A stretch of DNA of 64,000 nt from Pseudisothecium myosuroides (GCA_951799445.1 OX637287.1:38593724-38657723); one strand, 5' to 3'; positions 11,600-23,236 are shown, counted from the stretch's first letter. Notes: generated by a model not told the origin, from the sequence alone. Numbers and translations are program-made.

Positions 11600-12840
11600 A
11601 AGATGCACTGATAGAAATGATGGGGATTGCAAAAAATTTGATAATTTTATTGCTTGATCAAAAATTCTATGAATTTTGGGAGGCAAAAAGTGCTCCGGAC
11701 CCATGGTCAATGTCTAGACTCTTCCAATTCCAATTATTCAAGAACTTTTTTCCTATTCATTATTCTCTACTTTTCTTTTTTACAACTTGGGACATGTGCC
11801 ATGAGCTTATTAGTTCCAACCTTAAAAAGGAAAAACACACACATTTTAAGCTTTAAAAAATATGGTTCAAACCTTGGTAAAAAATAACTGCACCTATAGG
11901 TTGGGTATGGATCACTACAGTAGTTGGGAATGGGTGGTTTGATCTTAGTCATTTTTGGTTGATACTGTAAAAATAGTACATTGACAAGTACAGTACCATC
12001 ATTCCAAGCTTGTTTGTTCACAGCAATAACCTTTGTTAAAAAAAAGTAAGTACATACGTTTGAATCCATCATCATCACATATTTATATTGCCACAAATAT
12101 GTCTGGTTCAAGTGTTCAACATCCACATTGGAATTGAATATTGATGAGGTATTTACAATTTTACATTGGTGGCATTGGATAGCCCATTCATAGGACTCTT
12201 TGGATGTTGAATTCATTGTCCAACTTGTTCTTTGCTTGCTCACTACTTTTTTCATCTTGTGCTCAATCAAACTTTTGTTTACTAGAAACGGTTAGCATAT
12301 TCCATTTTTTTAGGTAAATAGAAGTGTTTTTATAAGGATTAGATTATTTGTCTACTTTTTAATTTCAAAGAATAATTTTTAACTATAGTTTTTCAATTGA
12401 CAATTTAGAACAAATCTAATATACAAACATTCATTGAATAAATTTATACAATGAAGTATAATATCCCATTTTCATACAAACTATTTATTATAGTTGTATT
12501 TTAGCCCCCTCAAAAAGATACACATGATTAAGGTAGGCGTACCCATAGTCGATCATGACCCATAGCCAACCTATAGGGGGCACTATTTCCAACCAAGGTT
12601 GAAAAGCTTGGAATGTGTTTTTTCAAGGTTGGAACTAATAAGGTTATGACACATGTCCAAAATAGTGAAGAAGAAAGTTGGAAATAGTGAGCGGAAAAGC
12701 AGTTTTTTAGATGATCCGAATTAGATGACTCTAGACATTGGCTATTGGTCCGGACCACTTTTTGACTCCCAAAATTCACAGTAATTTCAATTTTGCAAAT
12801 AAAATTACAAAAATTTGGGAATCCCCATATTTCTTATCTT
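11600..12840. mobile_element. Long-inverted-repeat element with ~310-bp arms
   Basis: The left arm (about 11,615-11,920) and the right arm (about 12,530-12,835, inverted) encode similar short peptides: MNFGRQKVLRTHGQCLDSSN on plus and MNFGSQKVVRTNSQCLESSN on minus. The intervening ~610 bases carry a 167-codon minus-strand frame (11,767-12,270) without recognisable domain. The same middle text recurs without the arms near 35,400-35,700, so the middle is spacer DNA. A right-arm-like piece also occurs near 56,760-56,880. I cannot tell whether the structure is a transposon or a local inverted duplication. Confidence 0.45.
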
Positions 12841-13317
12841 TCTACATGGGAAAAATTTCCAATGCCTTAAACTGCTCATCACTTGTTGTGAAATCCCTTA
12901 AGTTAGTGGAAATGGGTACTTCTACCTTATGTGTACTTTTTTAAAACCTTTGTTAGAAATAAATCTTCATAGTGGCTAACTCATTTCATAACATTCACTG
13001 GCTCTGCCCTCCCCCGAACGAAATGGTGTGGAATATACCACACCATTTCATTCCGCACCATATCAGTAACTACTGATTTCGTGCGAACAATTGTCAATAT
13101 TTGTCAAAACTGAACTTCGAGCCCGCGCCGCGACTATACACTGAAGTAGTGGAAAATTAAAAAATTTCCAAATAAAACTGAATACAAAATAATAGGAACT
13201 TTAAACAAAATGCTAATGGATTCATTGAGAGTATTGATTTCTATGTTTTTGTAGAATTTCCTCTCTTTGAATTGGACCCCATTTATGCATTGTGCTTTGG
13301 AAGTGAGAAGACAACGC
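12841..13317. other. Spacer with a short perfect hairpin
   Basis: At 13,021-13,048, AAATGGTGTGG and CCACACCATTT face each other across six bases. Around it lies a short GC-richer patch (12,995-13,135). Nothing else is evident. Confidence 0.4.
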
Positions 13318-13907
13318 TTTATATGCACATGGAGTGGTAGGAGGTAGAGCAATCCATGTGGGATAAATAAAATAAAATTTGTAGGTTCTCATGTACTCAT
13401 AGTTAAGTAAAAAACAAAGAATTGTGTTAAAAGTAGAATTTCAGACCTCGTTTAGGCATAGTAAAATAACTTTTCTCAAAAAACTTTAAACTAAAAAAAG
13501 TTGTTAAATGAAGATAAGTTTCACCTCCAAAAATCCGTTTGGGATTTTTAATCTTCAATCAAAAGTTATGAATAAAATTTGGAGAGGGGTTGGAATGGAT
13601 TTTAAAATGACTTTGTAGAAAATGTCCATTAAAAATCATCTCCAAAATTTATTCATAAGTTTTTATTGGAGATTCAAAATCCCAAAAGGATTTTTGGAGG
13701 TGAAACTTATCTTCATTTAACAACTTTTTTTAGTTCAAAGTTTTTTGAGAAAAGTTATTTTACTATGCCTAAACGAGGTCTGAAATTCTACTTTTAACAC
13801 AATTCTTTGTTTTTTACTTAACTATGAGTGCATGAGAACCTACAAATTCTAATTTATTTATCCCACATGGATTGCTCTACCTCCTACCACCCCATGTGTA
13901 TATATAG
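13318..13907. repeat. Long imperfect hairpin (arms ~250-290 bp)
   Basis: The left arm (13,318-13,570) and right arm (13,650-13,907) are near-perfect reverse complements. Examples are GTAGAGCAATCCATGTGGGA at 13,345-13,364 against its complement at 13,861-13,880, and AGACCTCGTTTAGGCATAGT against its complement at 13,764-13,783. The loop is about 80 bases and the middle itself partly pairs. There is no coding frame. A transcript across it would fold into one long stem. Confidence 0.8.
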
Positions 13908-14732
13908 AGTTATCTTTCACTTTGAAACCCAAAATAAGTTATTGATTGCAAATATTAACAAGGCATCAGTGTATTACTCATTGGATTCTTTGCCAACATC
14001 TTTCACTACAATATTTAATGATTTCTATGTCTAGTCCTAACATTAAGAAAAGAAAATGGAACATATTATAATGTACTGTCACTATCCCGATACCAAAGTT
14101 TACATGAATTAAGTGGGGATGAAAGTCGTGGATGAGGACTTCGGAGAGGAAAAGGCAGCCTCTCTGAAGGCTACTGAATGTTAAGTTTGTTAGAAATCTA
14201 TGAAAAAATAATTTTAATTTTAAATAAGTAATTTTTTTGGTCAAAAAACTCTTATATAGTAACGAATACAAGATTCATTTGAAGGAAAAATAAATCCATT
14301 AGTAGTTATAAAATGGAATTGAAGCATGTCGATCCTAATAGTGCACTTGTCCTAGAAGGTAATTTACATCCTGTAGACCTTTTTGATAATAAAAATTGTA
14401 AAAATTAAGTTTGAAAATGAATCCTATATGTTATTTTTTCATGAAGGTATCGAAATTGCTTGCTAGATAAGACTCTTCAAAACTTTCATATCACTAACTC
14501 AAGTGGAATGAATAAAAGCTTTTAATACATACAAGAATATATTCTAAAAAGAAAAAAGTTAAAATGTGAAATTTTAGCTACCTGGACTCAACAATGTTCT
14601 GCATAAGGAGGCAATTTTTTTCCTAATAGGCATCAAATTGAATAAAACTGATATTTCCAAAACTACAATAAAAAATTGATTGCTTTATTAATTATAAAAA
14701 ATCCATTCCAAGACTTTGAATCTATTTAGGGA
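13908..14732. repeat. Spacer block 'T', copy 1
   Basis: Bases about 14,190-14,730 are collinear with 36,480-37,180 and 41,170-41,770 (shared 'tatgttattttttcatgaa', AACTTTCATATCACTAACTC, 'ggcatcaaattgaataaaa', CCATTCCAAGACTTTGAA). The block ends at a TTAA where the next element is inserted. No gene is visible. Confidence 0.6.
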
Positions 14733-16525
14733 TTAACCCCCAAAGAACCAAAGAGACCACTTTTAACTTTTGGAGAACTTGGGTAGTCTCTATTGACTTC
14801 ATAATTAATTTTGAATTTTTTCATAAATTTTTAGGATGGACATTACTCATTATAATCTATATGTGAAGCTTTGTTTCATGTCATATTCTAAAAAAATAAT
14901 AATAATTTTTTTGGAATCCTATAGATTGATATCTACTCAAAAACATTTGAACCATTCAATTCCAAATAATGAATGGAGTAAAAGTTATGAAAAGTTTTAT
15001 TTTGTGGGGAATGAAGTTAGAAAAAATATGTAAAGTCGTCTTTTGCTCTCAATTTTGAAAAAATGTAAATAATAATCAAAATAAATGATACTGATTTTTT
15101 TCTAAAACATTCTTATTAGTGGGATTACGAATTTTTAAATTTTTATAAAAGTTATAAGCGGATTAGTTTTTCTTTCATTCAATACTACCTTCTAGTTTAT
15201 AATTTTCTTAAGATGAATATAAAAATATTTTTGGTAAAAACTTTTACATATGTTTTCAACCCAATGTCTAAGATATTGACTGAAGTGCACAAGTTATAGG
15301 ACGTATGTGATTTTTCCTAAAAATGTTGAAATACAAAACTTCAACTTTCAGAAGGGCTAGAAAAGCCTACATTGAAACTTGCAATGAGCGGGGACATTCA
15401 TTCTAAGACTTTGGGACAATATACTCAACCCTTAAAGGCCCAAGGCATTTTCTGGCTCCAAAACCACTGAAAACTGCCATTTCTACTGCAATCACTCAAG
15501 AAACCAAAAAAACATTTATTTTTTAAGAATCTAACCGTAGGATCTTGTACTTCACTTGTCTCAGATCATGTGGTAAAAATTTCATGAAGTTTGACCGTAG
15601 GAATTGGAAGATATTAGCATTTGAAGTTGGATTTGCAATTTCTACAAATGGCGGTCAAAGTCATTTGAAATTTCATTGAAGTTGGTAAAATAAGTTTTTT
15701 TGAACTCTGGTTTGCAATTTCAAATGACTTTAACCGCCATTTGTGGAAATTTTTTGCACTACACACCATAAAGTTAAAATTTTTTATGTTGAACATTTGA
15801 GTTGAGAGTCAGAATTTTTTTTTCAGAATGTGAAAACTTGATTTTTACATGTAAAAAAATTGTTAAGTAGGAATAGGTCCAAAATTGAACAAAACACTAA
15901 ATCTTTAATAGCTCTTGGATGGAATTAAAACACCATAATCCCAACGCTGGGGTTGTTTTTGAAAACAAACTTAACCTTGTCAAAAAAAAAATGAAAAAAA
16001 TTGAAAATTGCATTCAAAAATGAATTTTATAAGTTGTTTTTTGAAGAAGACACTTAGACTGCCCAAAAAACGAGATTGTTCATAACTTTTTCATTTTTAG
16101 TCCAAATAGAATGAATCAAAGCTTCAGATGTAGACAAAAACATAAACTTTGAGGAATTTTTTAAAAAAAAAAAATCATTCTTTTGTGTTTTTTTTTTCTG
16201 CCTGGCAAACTGCTTTTAAGACTTCGGATGGCAAAACTTTTGCTCCCGGGCACCGATTAGAAAGCTAATGTGATTCCCTATCTTCAAAAAAAGTTTCAAA
16301 AAATCAGCTCAAAATTTCAAGTCACACGAGCCTGCCCAAAATAACAAGTGTCCCCCGATGGGACTTTGGGCCTTCAGGGGTTAAATAGGTTGACCAAAGG
16401 TTCTTGTGGTTGAATTTGTTAAATAAGAAATATTGATGTCTTTGATAAAGATTTGACCTTGCTTTAGAGACGAGTGTTTTGAAACAGTTTTTTGCCTTTA
16501 AACATGTTGGTCCTTTAGAGGTTAA
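14733..16525. mobile_element. TTAA-flanked element TT-1, containing nested TT-2
   Basis: The left end is TTAACCCCCAAAGAACC at 14,733. The right end is GGTCCTTTAGAGGTTAA finishing at 16,525. Two paralogous sites lack it: 37,165-37,200 reads CCTTTAGGGTTAAACTGTGA and 41,755-41,785 reads straight through likewise. The single TTAA (diverged at 41,774) at those empty sites becomes two TTAAs flanking the element here. Net length without the nested element is about 830 bases. No transposase frame is present. Confidence 0.75.
15425..16384. mobile_element. TTAA-flanked element TT-2 (960 bp, nested)
   Basis: Flanks are TCAA (15,425-15,428, read as a diverged TTAA) and TTAA (16,381-16,384). Termini are CCCTTAAAGGCCCAAGGC and, inverted, CCCCTGAAGGCCCAAAG. 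The site without the element is at 42,845-42,865, reading ACTTGAATAGGTTG where this copy has ACTCAA..element..TTAAATAGGTTG. Internally the element is AT-rich with no coding frame. It interrupts TT-1, so it inserted later. Confidence 0.75.
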
Positions 16526-16578
16526 ATCATGAATACTATAATTCAAAAAGCATCAATTCTTTTCATAGCACAACTTTT

Positions 16579-17702
16579 CTAACCCCTAAAGGACCAAGGC
16601 ATTTTTTGACTCAAAAACCACTGAAAATTGCCATTTTTGCTATGATCACTTCCTAAATTAAATTTTTTTTTTTTTAGAATCTAATCATAGGATCTTTTAC
16701 TTCACTTGTCTCAAATCATGTGGTAAAAATTTCATGAAGTTTGACTGTATAGATTAGAAGATATTAGCATTTGAAGTTGGAAAAAGAAGTTTTTTTGAAG
16801 TGTAGCCTGCAATTTTAGATGACTTTGACGGCCATTTGTGGATTTTTTTTGCACTATACACCTATAAAGTTTAAAATTTAAAAATTTAAAAATTGAGTTG
16901 AGAGTTGGGAAAAAGAATTTCAGAATGTCAAAATTTGATTTTCACATATAAAAAATTGTTAAGTAGAAGTAGGTCCAAAATTGAACAAAACACTAAATCA
17001 TTAATAGCTCTTAGGTGGAATAAAAATACCATAATCTCAACGGTGGGATTGTTCTTGCAAAAAAATTGAACCTTTTTAAAAAAAAAAATTGAAATTTTTT
17101 GAAAATTACATTAAAAAATGAATTATGGGCAATTTCATTAAAATGGCGATATTATTTTAAAATGGCATGAAACATGCAGTTCAGAATGGCTGTTTTAAAT
17201 CTATACCTGTCCTAGATGTTTTAGAACGGTTGTTCTAAATCTATACTTGTCCTAGATGGTAAAAATGGCACACCGTCAAAGTGGCACTTGGAATACCTTC
17301 ATTTTAATGAAATTGCCCATAATTCTATAAGTTGTTTTTTGAAGAAGATGCTTAGATTGCCCAAAAAAGAAGATTGTCCATAACTTTCTCATTTTGAGTC
17401 CAAATAGAATGAATCAAAGCTTCAAATGTAGACAAAAACATGGTCTTTGAGTTTTTTTGTTTTTTTTTAAATTCAATTTTTTATATATATTTTTTTTTGC
17501 CTAGCGAATTGTTTTTTTGACTTTGGGTGGCATATCTTTTGCTCCTGGGCATCGATTGTAAAATAAATTATATTCTAGAAAGCTAATTTAATTTCCTATC
17601 TTCAAGAAAAGTTCCAAAAAATCAGGTCAAATTTTTAGGTCGCACAAGCTTGTCCGAAATCCCAAGTGTCCCCCGAAGGGACTTTGGTCCTTTAGAGGTT
17701 AA
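16579..17702. mobile_element. TTAA-flanked element TT-3, carrying a MITE
   Basis: Flanks are CTAA (16,579-16,582) and TTAA (17,699-17,702). Termini are CCCCTAAAGGACCAAGGC and, inverted, CCTCTAAAGGACCAAAG. The interior is closely collinear with TT-2 over nearly its full length, apart from the ~200-bp MITE at 17,127-17,324. Paralogous sites near 37,220 and 41,810 (GTTAATAACACAG, TATTAACACAATC) lack it. There is no coding frame. Confidence 0.75.
17127..17324. mobile_element. MITE family M, copy 1 (in TT-3)
   Basis: Ends are ATGGGCAATTTCATTAAAAT and its inverted copy finishing GAAATTGCCCAT. AATT flanks both sides. The sister element TT-2 gives the empty site at 16,018-16,045 (AAAATGAATTTTATAAGTTG) where this one reads ATGAATT..MITE..AATTCTATAAG. 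The interior has two CTATACCTGTCCTAGATG-like repeats. Confidence 0.8.
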
Positions 17703-18890
17703 TAACACAATTTTTTAATAACACATTCAGTGAAATATGTAGGTCAAATTAATTATATAAAAGAGGCAAACAAGCAATATAAGCTCCTAGTAAGAGTGTC
17801 TACAAATTCATTGATGGAGACCACTTTGTGTTATTTAAAATCATATTATTAAAAAATCATGCGCGTGATTCATTGATTTGGGCATTTGTGTTTATCCATT
17901 CGGTTGGGAGTTCACACATGAGAATGAGCATCCTAGGACTTCTGCTGGTTTGCAAACTGTCTTTCGCAAAATCAGCTAATCATTCAGAAAGATTCTCCAG
18001 TGCTGGCCCTCGTCAGCTTGAACTGCTCTCCAACTGAAGAATCTTCCTGTTCGGTGCCTGCAGTGACCTGAAGACGACATCACAAGCTCACGAGCAACGC
18101 GTTGCAGCACCATGCACGATTATCCTTGACTTGTAGCCAAACTGCCTTCCTCATGTATGTACCCGCACACTGAACTGAACCTGCCTTCCGATATAGACAG
18201 GACTTTCGAAATCTCACTGTCCCAAAGACTGATCGATGTGTCTGGGCGAAGAAGAAATCAATTCGTGCTGAACATCTCTGTCACCACGGGCCCAAAGTGG
18301 AAGTGGCCATGAAGTTTGGTTGAAGACGGAGCCACTTCCTTCTTGGACTGCACAAACGATCGATCGAGGGCCTTGCTGCACTCCATGATTTGAGTTCACT
18401 TGCACTTGGCATCAAATGAGACAGAACATGCTTGATGTAAGTTGCCGGTAACGTACCTCTTCGAACGGTCCCAAGTTCCGTCCATCCCACGGCGTGGTGG
18501 GGATGAGAAAACACACTTGGATGGATGGTCTGCATCAATGCTACAGCTACAGATTATCTTTATCTAGATAACCTTCAAGATCATTTAGATAACCTTCAAG
18601 AGTTGGGATGGGATGGGAGGCTTCTTAAGGCGGTTTTCTTCACAGGTGGACCGGAACTTCGGTCTTCGTGGACCAACGGAAATGAGTACTGGCCGGAAGC
18701 TTCGCATTTAATTGGTTCAAATGGTTGTGCGGATCATGCATGTCTATGTTTTGCTTAGAGCTAACGAAGTGCAAGGTTTTTTTTTTATTGAAACTTTAAT
18801 CCGTGAAAAAGAATTTTTTTAACTCTATCCGAGCTGTGCAAGACTGCAAGTGTGCAACAGAGTTTTTTTAGACAATTTCAATTTGATTAT
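17703..18890. repeat. Module C, copy 1 (function unknown)
   Basis: This GC-richer block recurs at about 37,190-38,440, 41,790-42,427, 43,434-44,175 and 44,950-45,480. Landmarks are GTGACCTGAAGACGACA, GAACATCTCTGTCACCACGG, GCACAAACGATCGATCGAGG and GATAACCTTCAAGAGTTGGG. Open frames occur on both strands (for example 18,281-18,538 minus, 18,525-18,758 plus), but none is kept intact in all copies. It may be an untranslated exon, a non-coding RNA locus or a decayed gene. Confidence 0.55.
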
Positions 18891-18892
18891 AT

Positions 18893-20713
18893 ATGGGTGA
18901 ATGCAAGAAATATTTGTACTATTTTGCGTCACATCCTTCGTGCTACTTTGGTTTTTGGTCATAATTTTTGCGTTTTGACTTCAAATGACTCAAGATTTAT
19001 AAGTAAGGTCCTCATGACTATTGGGTGATTGCAAGAAACACCGGCCGATTTTGTCACACATGGGCAAAACTGGGTTGTCTTCTGCTATAACTTTTGAATT
19101 ATGAACCAATGCCAAAAACAGAAAAAAAAACTTGTTTAGATGTCTTGATTGTTATTGTATCCCTTATTTTATAATTTTTTTTAAAAATCATTTAATATTT
19201 AAAATTCAATTTCTCTAATTTGTCACACTTTCAAGTTTAGGGGTTTTGGATACTAATGAGCGGTTCAAATTAATGATTTTCAGTTGAAATTTGTATGGTA
19301 CATTCTTCTAGTAAGCAGCCATGTTCCTACCAAAGGGCATCTAAAAATACATTATTTTATGTCTTCTACGTTTGTTCAAAGAGGCCTCCCTTGCGGGCGT
19401 ACTTGTGAACAATAGAAATAATTTTGACCTCATTTTTTAAATTGAAACTCATCACTAGGAAGTCCTCCCAAATGGTCTATTTTTAGTTTTTTTAATAATT
19501 GTTTTTCCTATTTATTACAAATTAAAACGTCAAAGTATGTATTTTTTGGCCATAATTCTCGAACGTAGAATTTGTCCCAAAAAATACATACTTTGACGTT
19601 TTAATTTGTAATAAATAGGAAAAACAATTATTAAAAAAACTAAAAATAGTCCATTTGGGAGGACTTCCTAGTGATAAGTTTCAACTAAAAAAATGAGGTC
19701 AAAACCATTTCTATTGTTCACAAGTGCGTGCGCAAGGGAGGCCTCTTTGCACAAACGTAGAAGATATAAAATAATATATTTTTAGATGCCCTTTGGTAGG
19801 AATATGTTTGCCTACTAGAGGAATGAACCATAGAAATTTCAACTAAAAATCATTAAATTAAGCCACTCATTAGTATTCAAAACCCCTAAATTTGAAATTG
19901 TGACAAATTAGAGAAATTGAATTTTAATAGTAAATGATTTTTTTAAAATTTTGAAAAATAAGGGATACAATTACAATCAAGATATCTAGAAATAGATTTT
20001 TTTGCTTTTGGCATAATGTTTATAATTCAAAAATTATAGCAAAGGACAACTTGTTCTACCCAAGTGTGACAAATAACAATCGGTGTTTCTTGCAATCACC
20101 CTATTATATACCTTGCCTAATTTATTTTTTGTAATTTTCAAAAATATTTTACTATCCAAAAATAGCCCTTGATTTTATGTCACACTTGCCAATTTGGGAT
20201 TTTTTAGTACTATTTAGTACCCACAATAACAAATTTGAAGCTGGAATTTGGAGAGGATGGTCTTCTAGTAGACTTGTAGCTATTGTTTAAAGGAATTTTA
20301 AAAATAATATATTTTATGTGGTGTGGAAGTCCACAAAGTGCACTTCTTTTTGCTTGCATTTTGTAACATATAAAATATTATTTTGGAGTTTTTTTTGGAT
20401 GAATGACCATCTCCATAGAGTTGTTACAAATGGCCAATTTTTATTTTATGTATTTACTTTTCTTTCCTATATTTAACTAATTAAAACATCAAAGTATCCA
20501 TTTTCTTGAAATTTGGCCCTTTTCTAGTTCTCTTGCCTAGATAATTTTTCTATGCATTTCCTTTGGTGCTTACCTTTATCTTAAAGGTGTATATATTAGC
20601 CATATTTATTAAAAAATAAAATTATTTTCTAATTTTAAAGTCCTCCAAAAAAAATCATGAATATTATAAAACACAATAAAATCAGCAAGTGTTTCTTGCA
20701 TTCATCCATATCT
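18893..20713. mobile_element. Foldback relative FB-2 outer element (interrupted)
   Basis: Outer ends are GGGTGAATGCAAGAAATATT at 18,893 and, inverted, GTGTTTCTTGCATTCATCC ending at about 20,711. ATAT lies on both sides. Paralogous sites at about 38,480 and 45,570 lack it. The outer element is split by FB-3 at 19,023-20,101. Joining the outer parts gives about 740 bases, similar in text to the beginning of the element at 63,190. No open frame is present. Confidence 0.65.
19023..20101. mobile_element. Foldback element FB-3 (~1.08 kb, nested)
   Basis: Ends and arms closely match FB-1 at 4,072: GGGTGATTGCAAGAAACACC at the left and inverted at the right, arms of about 520 bases, and a loop near 19,550-19,575. 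Flanks read GACTATT and TATTATATACC. A relative of the outer element at 63,308-63,322 reads CAACATTATACACC without interruption, so the target duplication is TATT (4 bp, possibly 5). Confidence 0.85.
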
Positions 20714-21340
20714 GAGTTGTGAGTGATTGTGAGAAGTAAGAAGATTAAAGAAGTTTGCAAATGCAACTTGGAGCTCCATGGCCCACATTTCATATAACCA
20801 ATTGCAGATAGCCCATTACAAAAGCTAGATTTTAGGAATATTAATGGGCACTCATCAAAACAATAGAATGTCTATCACAGATCCTGCACTGTCACTAAAT
20901 AAACCAATGAATAGTCTTGGGATATATAGTGTGGATCATTGCAATGGTCCTAAACTATGTAAAGCTTGTATTTTTTGGTGGTGGTTTTTAAGAGTACTTT
21001 TTAAATGCCACTTAAATTTTCCTAGATTTGAGGTCTTGGTTGGACAATTTTGATACAAGAAATGGGAACTTTGGTAGTTGACATTATATTGCCTAAAGAA
21101 ATGTGGAACTTCAAATACTTATAATTTTTTGATATGCTAGAGCAATCAAGTTGATTTTTTGGGATTCGGTTAGGAATAAACTATAATATTAGATCATATG
21201 GTTAATTATTTAGAATATAAGATAGGAATAAAAATGTTCATGTTTGAACCAAGAGGCTCAAATTTGAATTTTTTTTTTAAGACATGTATATGATATTTTG
21301 CATATTTGATTAAGTCCAATGTACTGACAATATACAACAT
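20714..21340. repeat. Block D, copy 1
   Basis: This block is collinear with 38,480-39,355 and 45,575-46,180: AATGCAACTTGGAGCTCCAT, the 'ggcccacatttcat' region, 'cattgcaatggtcctaaact' and GACAATTTTGATACAAGAAA. It always follows module C. No stable open frame is shared between copies. Confidence 0.55.
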
Positions 21341-21535
21341 AATGGGCAATTTCATTAAAATGGCAGTATTCCAAGTGCCACTTTGACGGTGTGCCATTTT
21401 CACCATGTAGGACGGGTATAGATTTCAAAATGGCCGTTCTGAACCATCTAGGACAGATATAGACTTAGAATGGCCTTTCTAAATTGTTTTCTTGCCATTT
21501 TAAAAAAATATCGCCATTTTAATGAAATTGCCCAT
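21341..21535. mobile_element. MITE family M, copy 2
   Basis: Ends are ATGGGCAATTTCATTAAAAT at 21,342 and inverted at 21,533. The interior has GTGCCACTTTGACGGTGTGC and the ATCTAGGACAGATATAGACT sub-repeat. Paralogous block-D copies (39,350 and 46,180) lack it. No clear target duplication remains. Confidence 0.75.
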
Positions 21536-22925
21536 CTTATAAAAGTCTAGTTCTAATTTACTTTGCAAATTTAAAAAACTATAAAACTCAAATCTTATAT
21601 TATAGATAATCTAAGATCAAAGACTGTGAACTGCATTCAAAATATTCAATGTTTCCGTTCCATCAACTGAAGTCAATCTACTACAAAAATGAAGATTATT
21701 TGTAATTATGTAGTGACTCTGTATTCCTTATCAAATTCTGAAAACTCATAAAAATAACAAATGGCAAGAATTTGATCATACGTACGTTTGCATCCTTTGT
21801 GACAGAAGGAGCAACGGAAATGCACAAAAGAGCCCGCTCATCAAAGCACCAGTATTATTCAAGCTACTCTCTTTCAGTCTCTCTCTCAAATCCAACTCGG
21901 AGCGTTTGATCGAACATCCAACTCAGGTCGAGGCTTGTTTTTGTCAGAGTGACTTCATTTCAAAGCAACAGTAAGTACTGGTCAGATAAACGTGTCTAAG
22001 GGCTGCAAGGATGAGACATCACCTTCAAAAAGCTTGCGTAGAGCCTGACTGAAGGCCATGTCACACAGATCAAGACACTAGCTGATTGGCAGCACACTGA
22101 GCACAGTTATTGTAGAAGCTAATGAGTCAATATGGAGATCATATTCTTCGAAAATATAGATTGGAATTTTAGTGTACAACAATTCATAAGTATTGTACTG
22201 GCAGTTTAGTTACTAAATATAGGTTAGATCAATCTATCCAAACATCTGGACTATTGATAGTTTGACAAGATAGGGCTCTAAGTAACTTCATTGGAAAGTG
22301 TTTAGCTAAAGGAATGATTAAGAAGTATTAGACTCTTGGATCACACAAAGCCCCTCATTAAATGGTTGATAATAAAGCCAATTTGTTACATTGGCATGAC
22401 TTGGAGTACCAAATTAAGTTGAGACATGAAACTAAATTCTATAAACTAGGAATGGTATGAGTTAAGTATTCATTGAAGGCGCCTACATTTACTAAAAAGA
22501 TCTCAATGTTGTGAATTTCAGTAAAGTACATGAATTGAATTTTGTCTACTTCTATCTATCAATCAAGATTGGACTAGCTCTCTCCACCCATTGATCGTTT
22601 TCATTGACCCCTAGGTCTTTTTGACTAGGGATGATATCTCAACAAATAGAGTTAACTCTCCTCTTTCCAACAACACCAAAATTAACGAAACAAACATACT
22701 AAAACGTTGCAAAGACTATCCCATATTAATAAACTTTAGATCTGTCTCATTTCCAATAGTCCAATTTAGCCAAGGTGACCGACTCTGGCAGGCACGGCAA
22801 GGCGTCATCAACCCATGGGAGGCCGACCATGGGAGCCCGACATGGACCAAACTAGCTATAGTGTCACTGACAACTCTCCAGTGAGGGCCCTCCATGATTG
22901 ACAAATCTCTCACAAATTAAATCCA
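21536..22925. repeat. Block E, copy 1 (upstream of AP2 copy)
   Basis: This block is collinear with 46,340-47,660: 'gagtccgctccatcaaag', CTTGTTTTTGTCAG, AAGCAACAGTAAGTACTGG, CATGGGAGCCCGACATGGAC and GAGGGCCCTCCATGAT. It precedes the AP2 locus in both units, so it may contain its promoter. A short plus-strand frame (22,621-22,884) is not maintained in the other copy. Confidence 0.5.
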
Positions 22926-23236
22926 TGGCGAATTTCATTAAAATGGCGACATTCCATGTGCCATTTTCGAACCGTGACATCTAGGACAAACTTACATTAC
23001 TAACATCTAAGAAAGATATAGATTTCAGAAATCTAGGACTAGTGTAGATTTCAGACCCTGTGGTCTGAAAAATCTAGGATAGGTCTAGATTTTAAATATC
23101 TAGGACAGTTGTAGATTTCAGAAATCTAGGACTGGTATAGATTCAGGTACAGATAAAACAGTTCAGACTGTGCGGTCTGAACTGTTAAAAGTGCCAAAAG
23201 TCACGGAATACCGCCATTTTAATGAAATTTGCCATA
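22926..23236. mobile_element. MITE family M, long variant (~310 bp)
   Basis: Ends are GGCGAATTTCATTAAAATGG and, inverted, CCATTTTAATGAAATTTGCC. The interior carries several tandem-like repeats of ATCTAGGAC..GGTATAGATTTCAG about 28-30 bases apart, more than in the other copies. In the AP2-containing sister unit about 640 different bases (47,660-48,300) occupy this position. Confidence 0.7.

Noticed and set aside
11767..12270. 167-codon minus-strand frame
   Set aside because: It covers spacer DNA plus an inverted-repeat arm, is interrupted in the unit-2 counterpart near 35.5 kb, and shows no domain.
3514..17700. LTR retrotransposon or LINE remains in the spacers
   Set aside because: I looked for gag/pol motifs and long direct terminal repeats and found none; the repeats are small inverted-repeat elements.
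18281..18538. Minus-strand frame in module C, with relatives at 37,870-38,067 and 44,068-44,288
   Set aside because: Similar peptides appear in several copies, but start, stop and frame shift between them, so I cannot claim a protein. Kept only as module C.
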